Positions 56,255 to 64,000 of a stretch of 64,000 nt of DNA are shown piece by piece. This DNA is from Ophioderma brevispina (Eukaryota; Echinodermata; Ophiuroidea; Amphilepidida; Ophiodermatidae): positions 1 to 64,000 of the forward strand of contig JAMKCH010056532.1 of assembly GCA_023653785.1 (NCBI GenBank). Reading direction: 5' to 3'. The translations under genes and the position numbers were made by a program. Positions within the stretch are counted from its first letter, which is position 1. Each line of letters starts with the position of its first letter. The notes beneath the pieces are model-generated. The model ran no database searches. It saw only the letters and a program-made list of their open reading frames with translations, and had not been told where the DNA came from.

Positions 56255-58014
56255 CCCACTACCTGCAACTAAATGAGTTTCTACATGTCAATGTACTTTC
56301 AATATGTTGATGTTTTATGTTGGGGTACAGTAATTATTTTTTCAATAAAAAATAATCCAACAAGACAAAAAATTAAGTGTTCACTTTATCTGTTATTAAT
56401 GTTGTGTTGTGTATGAGTTTATAAACCTGCAATCTTGGTCAAAAGTAGTTGCAACGTTGACACTCTACTTGACATACTTGAGTTTAGAAGTTTGAACCAT
56501 TTCTGAAAGGGACATAATGAAATGGACCCATACTGAAATGACTTCCACAAATTTGAAAACAATTTGGGTGTTTACATTTTGTAAAAAATACTGCAAGTAA
56601 ACTTGCATCATCCCCCAAGATGGCAGTCTGGAACATGACCTTTGACATCATCCACATATGAAGGAACCCCTATTGCACCTTGACCCCATGGTTAAATCGG
56701 ACTTACATTTTTTGAAGGAGACATGAAAAACAAATCTAACCAAACTGGAACGCATACATACAAACGTGCACTTTCGCAAAATCCCCCTCTTTTCAAGCCA
56801 AGGGGATAAAAAGGGAAAAACTAACTAGTATTATTTTGTAAGCTTCATTTCTCAGCCAACAGGTGCCGACATTTAGTTAAGCCAAAGTTTTAAATCTGGT
56901 TTTTGTCCCCACTAAACGGGGGTGGCCGGATTCACCTTGCATTCAGGATTTATTCAGCTGAGTAAGCAAAACCGGGGCCATGTGTATCCATGATAAGGAC
57001 GCTCTTAACATGGCCCAAGCAATACAGCTGTGTGAGAATTTATGAGCAGAAGATAATTGACCAGATGCCCTTCCTGACGCCAATCCACAGGTTTTGGCGG
57101 TGGGCCTAGCCTTTGAGCAACTACTGCCAGCATTGATCAAACTTGAAAAGCATGTAATCATCAGTTCATAGACCATTGCTATCGTATATGTGCTAATCCA
57201 CCTTTCACTTGGCAGATCAGTATCTTACTACAAGCCTGAAGTACAATGTTAGAATTCAAAAGCATTCAGACCCAGATTCAGTCACAAAACATGCTAGATA
57301 ACACAGTAAATTCTGGCAGGGATGTCAACGTCTTGTTGGGCAACAAAATCTAAACCAAAGAAATTTTATCGGAAATGTGACCTTTAAACAAAATTACATT
57401 TTGAAAACTTAAACGATATATCATTTTATAGCTTAGCAAATATAAAATTTTAAAAATCTTGCAATAACTCAAATGTCATTTAAAACCTTGTAAAATGATC
57501 ATTGATAAACTCAGATTATAAACTTAAAGAACAGTAGGGTTTTATGTATGAAAAACTTTTCAGTCAATATTTATAGGTTTACTCGATAAACTAAGTTTTC
57601 AATCAAAAAACAAGTTTTCACCTAAAACTAAATTTTCAGTTGAGAACAAAGCTTTCAGTTAAATACTACGATATTCCCGAAAAAATAATTATTAATTATG
57701 ACGAAAAAAATAGTGTAACGAAGTATGAGGATTTGGCTGCCATATATGGCCTAATTATATACCTCTTGCCGCCAAGTAGAGACCTGCACTCACCGAACCG
57801 TGGTCATACAAACCCTCATACACGCAAGAACACGTATGTTTTGTTGACATTTTGTTTACTTTTATTTGACAGGAGTTGCGCTACTCGAAAACAAAGACTA
57901 ATTACTGGACAATTGCTTGTAACATGGTCCGGCCTTTTAATTGAGGGAGTCACTCATGCACGCCATAATAGCTTTGTCAATAACCCTCAATAATGGGCGT
58001 GATTGGCAGAGGGC
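56255..58014. other. no recognised feature
   Basis: A 77-codon minus-strand frame (56943-57176) and a 117-codon plus-strand frame (57640-57993) show no domain. The former covers CCAGATGCCCTTCCTGACGCC, a word seen in many dispersed repeats. 57590-57670 repeats AGTTTTCA-type words. No gene called. Confidence 0.4.
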
Positions 58015-58290
58015 ACGTGTGGTCTGGTGGATTGAGCGCTCGTCCCGCACTCTAAAGGTCGTGGGTTCAAGTCCCACTGCGGCCAACGTGTTGTGCCCTT
58101 GAGTAGGGCGCTTTACCTCAATTACTCCACTCCACCCAAGTGTATAAATGGGTACCAGTGTTATTCAATACTGGGAAAGTAACAGACTCGCTGTGCGGGA
58201 GGAGTGGCGAACCCCCCACAGCAAAAATAATACGGAGGAGTCTGGCCTAAACGCTAAGGAAAGAGAGATGGGCACTCCGCACACAAGCTT
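58015..58290 (+). mobile_element. tRNA-derived SINE
   Basis: A tRNA-like head has an A-box region (GGTCTGGTGGATTGAGCGC), a GCTCGTCCCGCACTCTAAAG anticodon-arm region and a B-box GGTTCAAGTCC (58064-58074). It is followed by a tRNA-unrelated body: GTGCCCTTGAGTAGGGCGC, CTCCACTCCACCC, GTATAAATGGGTACC, GGGAGGAGTGGCGAACCCC and AATACGGAGGAGTCTGGCC. RNA polymerase III would transcribe such elements and a LINE would copy them. The body resembles SINE families I know from marine invertebrates. The 3' border is approximate. Confidence 0.85.
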
Positions 58291-58911
58291 GCTCGGCACG
58301 ACAATTTCCTTTTTTTTCGGCAGTGCTGTTGTTTATGTGAATGATCATATTTACAAAAAACGGGATGGGTTAAGTATTCTGCCACCACATCCTTCAACAT
58401 GCAGTTTATTCCACTGAGGCTGCCAAATTCATTTGGTGGTGTACAATACAAGGTCTTCATGGGTGAGAGCGTGAACCCACAGATCCATTTCATATAGACC
58501 ATACTAGTACTAGGCCTAAAGATCAAACCACATACCTTTAATTGGAGAATCCAACTTCAAATAATATTCCATAGTTGGTTATTAACTGGAAAGCTATAAC
58601 TGGCAATATTTGTTGCTGCGGGCAATCCACCTCTTGTGTACTATGCGTTCCGTAAGAATACTGCTTGTAAGCTCAAATGAAACACCATGGCTTTTAAAAT
58701 GGGGATGTATACGGATGGAAGCTACCCATCAACAAACAATAACCCCTACAACTGCGAATTGATCGATACGGGTGATTGAGTAAGAAGGCCAATTGATGAC
58801 CGGTGTTTTAATTCGTGAAGTTATTTATTTTTCTAGGGTGTATTTTCTTAATTTTCACACATATTCATATTATTATTTTATATTTGAACTGGAACACGCT
58901 AAGTGTATGAC
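58291..58911. other. no recognised feature
   Basis: AT-rich flank of the SINE. Nothing further was recognised. Confidence 0.4.
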
Positions 58912-59041
58912 GGATATTTGACTGAGCTGCGTGCATTATGTAGATAATTGTGTGTAAGCACGAGTTTGTCCACTTTGGGTGGACAAACTCGTACTCACAC
59001 GCAATTATCTAGCATAATGCACTAAGCTACGTCAATTATCC
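58912..59041. repeat. 130-bp hairpin (fold-back MITE)
   Basis: The two arms are almost complementary over about 60 bp. Matching blocks are GGATATTTGAC, GCATTATG-TAGATAATTG, a GTGTGTAAGCACGAGTT stretch and TTGTCCAC, with a loop of only about five bases (TTTGG). No coding content. Confidence 0.9.
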
Positions 59042-59208
59042 TTTACTTTACCTGCAATCCCTCTCCCGCCAATCTAGTATGTTGGGTAGCAGAGTGTCAG
59101 GTGTATAGGACAGAATATTTCAGGATTGTAATAATGTTCAGAGGAGAAGGGGCAATTCTACTCTCAGGTATCAAGATGTCTACAATTTTTAAAATTGTGG
59201 TGTCTTAT

Positions 59209-59274
59209 GGTGGGTTCATACTTCATTGGTAGACGTTGGCCGACGCTAGTCTGCTGAAGAAGTATGAACCCACC
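59209..59274. repeat. 66-bp inverted-repeat element
   Basis: GGTGGGTTCATACTTC and GAAGTATGAACCCACC are perfect 16-bp terminal inverted repeats around a 34-bp centre. Very small MITE or hairpin. Confidence 0.85.
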
Positions 59275-59344
59275 TTTGACTGGCTCAGTTAAGAATGTTA
59301 CCATTACTTCAAATTAAATTTAGTTCAGGTTATGCTTGGATTTT

Positions 59345-59640
59345 AACCCTTTCCTGGACCCGTGCTAGGCAAATTCATGGGCCTCACGCACCAGGAACTT
59401 TAGGGATAAAGATTGGTAATTACTGACATCCCGTCGGCACACATGTGTGGGCAGATGAGCTGATATCGGGTTGCGGGTTGCAGTTTCATTGAAAAATGGC
59501 CTCGAGGCGAAACACTCTGGCTAGAAAATCTAGGGCAGGCTGCGGTAAGAATTGCTGTCTCGCTAGCTTTGAGAAATGGTTCAACTTCACTGCGCTAAAA
59601 CAATAGAACCGCTGAAGTGAATCTGGGCTAAAAGTAGCCC
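59345..59640 (-). repeat. dispersed repeat, copy B
   Basis: Inverted counterpart of 47740-48045, with the shared words in reverse order and complement (CCTGGACCCGTGCTAGGCAA, GGGCCTCACGCACCAGGA, CTAGCTTTGAGAAATGGTT, CACTGCGCTAAAACAATAG). Confidence 0.65.
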
Positions 59641-59715
59641 AAAGTCCGGGGAACGTTTGAAGTTTTGATTACATCTTATTTCTATAGGGGCAAGTTTTAA
59701 TTCTTTTTGGTCTTC

Positions 59716-60008
59716 ATATCGAGGGTTGACAAACAGAAAGACGTAACTCAAACTGAAAAGAAACATTAAAGAATTTCTTAATTCTGCTGTTCATAATTAA
59801 AACTTGTTCTTTGTTTATGTAATGTTTGCTTACAGTACCATATATGAGCTTTATGAGATGTTTACATATTGAGTAATGAATAGATTTGCTTAGTAGAAAA
59901 TATTAAACATCGCATTTCTCAAAAACAGTATTACAGCAGAATTAAAGAAATTCTTTAATATTTCTTTTCGGTTTGAGTTACGTCCTTCTGTTTGTCAACC
60001 CTCGATAT
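59716..60008. mobile_element. inverted-repeat element with near-identical 74-bp arms
   Basis: 59716-59789 and 59935-60008 are inverted repeats differing at about four positions. Their blocks include ATATCGAGGGTTGACAAACA, GACGTAACTCAAAC, TTAAAGAATTTCTT and AATTCTGCTG. The loop is 145 bp and AT-rich. High arm identity implies either recent origin or conversion between arms. Confidence 0.88.
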
Positions 60009-60058
60009 CTACTTGTTTTTTTTACCTTCAGTTTGTATTTTTCTTACATAAAGACAAT

Positions 60059-60335
60059 GGCCGGTACTCACAAAGAATTTAGTCCAGGCTTAACTTTTAG
60101 TCCAGGACTAAGTCCTACTAGAAGGACCTCTAAAAATTCACCTTCTTCATATAGTAACTTTTTCTGCTGAAAATACAAAGGAAAGTACAGGTAGACACTC
60201 AAAGCTCAGAACTTACCTGTTTCAAATTGTTTCTCTTTCATATTCTGTGTTTAAAAAATTAAAGGGTCTTTCTAGATGGACTTCGTCCTGGCTTAACCCT
60301 TAGTCCAGGACTAAGTTCTTTTGTGAATACCGGCC
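60059..60335. mobile_element. AAT-flanked MITE, GGCCGGTA ends
   Basis: GGCCGGTACTCACAAAGAA at the left is matched by TTCTTTTGTGAATACCGGCC at the right. AAT flanks both ends (60056-60058 and 60336-60338). TAGTCCAGGACTAAG-like motifs lie inside both ends. A 3-bp duplication with GGCC-type ends is compatible with a PIF/Harbinger-like MITE. Superfamily assignment is inference. Confidence 0.75.
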
Positions 60336-60594
60336 AATGTTTTTGGTTAATTTTATATGTTGGTAAGCATTCTAAATGTGCAAAAAAAAATATTCTGGAA
60401 ATGTCCTTCTTTCAAAAAAAAATGCAGTGCAAAATTTTAACTCTGGGAAAGCCAAAATTTTAACCAGGGAAAGCCAAAATTTGAAATGGAACCTGCATTG
60501 AACAAGGCGGTTCGCGAACCACAAAGGTCCCCGCTCATCGCGGCAGTTAAAAGGTGGAAAGTAACATAACTTAAAGATCACAGGGAGGATTGTG

Positions 60595-61115
60595 ATGATG
60601 ATACCTTGGATGGCCCCAGATGACCTGGAAAAATTCTGGTATCAATGTTGACTACACCCACCAAGTTCCATGACCATACAACCATTTGTGGTTGTTTGAC
60701 CTTGGATGGCCCCACATGACCTTGAAATGACCTTCAGAATTTTCAACACTGAATTGTGACCACACCCATCAAGTTTCATGACCATACAACCATTTGCAGT
60801 GAATTGACCTCAGATGACCCAAGATGACCCAGAAATGACCTTGAAAAAAATTGGCATAAAATGTTGACTGCACCCACCAGGTTTCATGACCATACAGCCA
60901 TGCATAGTGATTTGACCTTGAATGACCCCGCATGACCTTGAAATGACCTTCAAAATTTTCGGCACTGAATATTGACCGCACCCACCAAGTTTCATCATCC
61001 TACCACATGTTTAGGGATTTAACCTTGAATGACCTCACATGACCTTGAAATGACCTTCAAAATTTTTGGCACCGAATGTTGAGCACACCTACCAAGTTTC
61101 ATTATCCTACCACAA
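60595..61115 (-). repeat. TGACCT-rich tandem repeat, reverse orientation
   Basis: Four to five units of about 117 bp: GACCTTGAAATGACCTT, CAAAATTTTCGGCACTGAAT, GACC-CACCCACCAAGTTTCAT, GACCATACAACCATTTG and GATTTGACCTTGAATGACC. This is the same satellite as 2395-2970, in opposite orientation, and units here are more alike. Confidence 0.88.
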
Positions 61116-61129
61116 TTGACAACGTTTAA

Positions 61130-61490
61130 AGCAATTCTTTCCCCATTTGACCCATGGCACATGACCTCTCCGAACTCATCCGCCACCTACTTAAGCGACA
61201 TATATGGTGCAAAGATGGACACCCATACTTGCTTAGATTAAAAGATATAGTGTTTACAAGGTTTGTAGCAATTTAACCCTATTTTTGACCATATTTGACC
61301 TTTGACCCATGACACATGACCCATTTCAGATCCAGGCCAACGCATACTTGAGATACATCTATGTTGCGAAGATGGACCCCTACACTTGCTTAGATCCAAA
61401 GATATCGCGTGGGACACACACACACACACGCACGGACGAAGAGCATTTCTATAGTCCCCCTTCGCCAACAAAAGTTGGCGGGACCAACAA
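61130..61490. repeat. two-copy TGACC repeat ending in (CA)n and hairpin
   Basis: Two copies (about 61138-61262 and 61285-61410) share TTTGACCCATG-CACATGACC, GATACAT-TATG-TGC-AAGATGGACCCC or GACACCC, ACTTGCTTAGAT and AAAGATAT. The second ends in (CA)n at 61417-61432, followed by GCCAAC-AAAA-GTTGGC at 61466-61481. This order resembles a dispersed repeat seen in marine invertebrates. Confidence 0.65.
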
Positions 61491-63418
61491 AGGGTGAATG
61501 TGGGCTGATGGTGGTAGTGTACATGCACACAAACTGTCATTTCTTCCAGATCCTGAGATTATGACTATGCTCCTGTAGCAGAAGTTGATTCAATTATTGT
61601 GATCAGTCCAACTTTGGTATGATTCTCAATTTATAAAGTTACTAAAGGATTAGGATTGTAAATCCAGCACATTTTCAATTTCAGGTTAGAGAAAAAATGT
61701 GATGCGATCTGGGAAAACCCGTCACATGGTGGGAAATTTATATTTTGAGTTTTTACTATCACTGCAGAGTTTGAAATATTAAGTTTCTCCATAACTGTTT
61801 ACTTCTTTCTTCTTTGATACACACATCAAAGGTTATGCCTTATACAATCTGACAAAAAAAGCTATTTTCTTTATTTTTTCAAAACTGTCCTGTGCGACAT
61901 GTGGCGGGTTTTCCCAGATTTCACATAACCATGACATTATACCCGTCCACCTCTGTAGCGTACGACACAACGGACAATTCTTCCTGTAGTTACCACGGAT
62001 ACCTAACCTACTAGAGGGTAAACTCGCATGGCCAGGATCCATGTTTTTTGCCCCGAATTAAAGGGATGGTTGTGTTACCCGAGTGGTATTTCTCATGGCC
62101 AATTTTATTCATTGATATTTTTGGCATTGCAGGAATAGGAGCTTCCAAATGATTTTCTCAAAAAATTAGTCAAAAAATGCCAAAATGGGGCCCTATATAC
62201 TGGTCCTTCAAATGGCGGTGTAGTGAACTGTGTGTCTTACTCCAGTATGGTATACAAAGATACACCTGATCTCCACCCTAGTGGCCAACTGCAGGGTAGC
62301 CATTGGGGTAGGTACTGTAAAGTAGACACATCACTGTACACCTAATAACTATGTACTTTGGAAGTGCTTTACTTGCAGCCAGTGTGTACTCTACAGTAGC
62401 TGCTGCTATAGACACATTGTAATGCCATATAGGCTACCACACGAGTAAGAAAACACCAAAGGGTATACATGTAATGTAATTGTCAACAATTTAAAGGTGC
62501 AACGAGAGATTTCACATATCAGGTGTCCCTAAAAATATTGAAAGTACTGATTTTTGCCCTGATGTAAAGCTTTCCATCAATATCCCTTCTGAAAGGATAA
62601 GCTGAAAAAGGTTTCTGTGTACAAAAATTGTGAAATTTCTAATTTCGTATATGAGCAATACAAACTTCCGCCTACTATGTCGGGCAAAGAAAAATCAAAA
62701 TCACGGGTCCCGGTGACCATGGAAGATTAAAGGTTCATTTTGATGATGGATTTTGGTACTTTGGGTATTTAAAACAAAATGAGCTCCTATGCCCGTCCCA
62801 AAACTGTGGGACACTCCAGAGAGGGAAAATCCCAAATGGATTCTAAATCGCCATCTTGGAAATTAGAAAATTGTGTATTCTATGAACAAATACTTACAAA
62901 CACGGATATACTGTCTTTTTTTACTAATTTGATAATCAGAAGTCCATTCTTGAAGTTATTAGTTTTTCATTAAGATGTCACTTTACTGGTGAAATCCAAG
63001 GTGGCCACCACTGGCTATGTTAACTATATGGCTCTGGTTTTTTTTTTAACATCTACCAAAAGTTCAACGCAGAGGGTGAAAATTAAAGTGCATTCTTACA
63101 CAGCTGTGAAATGTCAGCAATTTCATTGGCTGATTCCCGGTTCGATTCGTTTAATTGAACCCAGTAGTACACCTGCGTTTGAAGTATTTTTAGGTTGAAG
63201 CGCTCGCGTCATACCGTGTTTTGCTACTCGCGCGCGCCTGCCAACTTGCGTCTCGTTGGTTATGATCGTTTTGCGTTCATCGGTTGGTGCGAATGGTTTT
63301 CACTGTGATGGCAGTCCTTTCTTGTTGCTTCATTTTCAGCCGTACCTATCGCGAAATTGGGTTAAAGATACCCTTAAATGCTAATTGCTGTTTAAGATAG
63401 AACATGTATGATTTTTTT
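61491..63418. other. no recognised feature
   Basis: AT-rich. GGGTTTTCCCAGAT and ATCTGGGAAAACCC words at 61904-61918 and 61708-61721 form a short inverted pair about 190 bp apart. No gene or transposon border was found. Confidence 0.4.
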
Positions 63419-63555
63419 AACCGGTACTCTCTTTAACGACGAATTGAAACCCGCGACACCATTATTGTTGCGTGGAAGAACCGCTCCGGCCTCGTTCTTC
63501 CACTTAAATAATTGTATCGCCTTGGTTTCAGTTCGTCGTCAAGAGAGTACCGGTT
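63419..63555. repeat. 137-bp fold-back hairpin element
   Basis: Arms of about 62 bp pair almost throughout: AACCGGTACTCTCTT at the tips, AACGACGAA-TGAAACC, GCGA-ACCATTATTGTT-like centre blocks and GTGGAAGAAC next to a 12-base loop (CGCTCCGGCCTC). There is no coding content. Confidence 0.9.
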
Positions 63556-64000
63556 TCCAAAAAGTCTATACCTTTATTCTCTAATTGTATCAACTTCTTA
63601 ACTTTTTTTGCACTTAGAAAACCTATTTTATAAAATAATTAGTTTGAGGCTTAATCTTACTGTGGTTCTTGCACAGCTATGACATGTAGAGGAAAACCTC
63701 ATTTTCTGTTAACACCTTTCAATGATGGACATACTTTCAAGCTCCTATTGCTTCGCATATTGACGATCCAGTAACACATGGTGAATATCAAATCACCAGG
63801 CGATTCATGCACCAAATTTTATATGCCGTGTCCTATAATTTTTTTTAGAGCCAAACGAATGCAAAAATCCTCTACTAGTTACGGGTTTTGACATCAAAAG
63901 TTTGTCTACCAATTTTTAAAATAGGCTTAATCCTTATATTACTTCATGTGTGCATACAACTCAACGAGGTAATTACACATTGCACCCAAAAATTTCAAAA
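63556..64000. other. no recognised feature
   Basis: AT-rich sequence to the window end. Nothing supported. Confidence 0.4.

Noticed and set aside
56943..57176. Minus-strand 77-codon frame with Ala/Ser-rich composition.
   Set aside because: It overlaps a CCAGATGCCCTTCCTGACGCC word typical of dispersed repeats and has no homologue that I can name.
63133..63160. GGTTCGATTC, a B-box-like word suggesting a tRNA gene.
   Set aside because: No A-box or foldable cloverleaf precedes it.

Overview
This window looks like non-coding DNA from a large, repeat-rich animal genome. It is AT-rich and intron- or intergenic-like, and almost every open frame is short. It is packed with small inverted-repeat transposons, decayed retrotransposon pieces, tRNA-derived SINEs and poly-C or (CA)n tracts. 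The palindrome TAGGCCTA and its shorter forms recur (for example near 31530, 34040, 35065, 41785, 42962 and 53630). Together with the SINE type and the TGACC-rich repeats, this suggests a marine deuterostome, most likely an echinoderm or hemichordate. That assignment is inference from general familiarity. No complete host protein-coding gene was found, and no prokaryotic operon, CRISPR array or rRNA.

Layout. 1-550 is unique sequence with a small Arg/Tyr-rich ORF. 551-15297 is one large tandem duplication. Unit 1 is 551-9727 and unit 2 is 9728-15297. The units differ by a 4.3-kb segment present only in unit 1 (1623-5940), by a 788-bp transposon present only in unit 2 (10196-10983), and by very frequent 1-3 base indels. 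Both units hold a minus-strand exon-like segment with intact splice sites (8171-8241 and 13767-13840). 16010-17745 carries a piece of a Helitron-like repeat followed by an unusual array built on the palindrome CAACGCGTTG. 21958-23165 is a broken non-LTR retrotransposon (endonuclease and linker). 23613-25239 and 26262-27000 hold local duplications and an inverted repeat. 27846-28113 is a cluster of CACTC/GAGTG palindromes. 29442-30660 is the decayed integrase end of a Ty3/Gypsy element on the minus strand. 30860-33441 is a tandem and inverted cluster of a Helitron-like family with hairpin-CTAG ends. 35994-39410 contains two large inverted-repeat elements. 44523-45660 is a broken CR1/L2-group reverse transcriptase on the minus strand. 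46690-61490 is dense in SINEs, MITEs, hairpins and AGGTCA-rich repeats. 63419-63555 is a final hairpin element.

The features do not form a pathway. The biology visible here is genome turnover: transposon insertion with recognisable target duplications, fold-back elements, tandem duplication and satellite growth. The observations most worth following are the CAACGCGTTG array, the frame-preserving duplicated exon, the empty/filled site pair that defines a transposon exactly, the Helitron-like cluster and the DR1 nuclear-receptor-type motifs. Coordinates of repeat borders were read by eye and may be off by a few bases unless a terminal motif fixes them.
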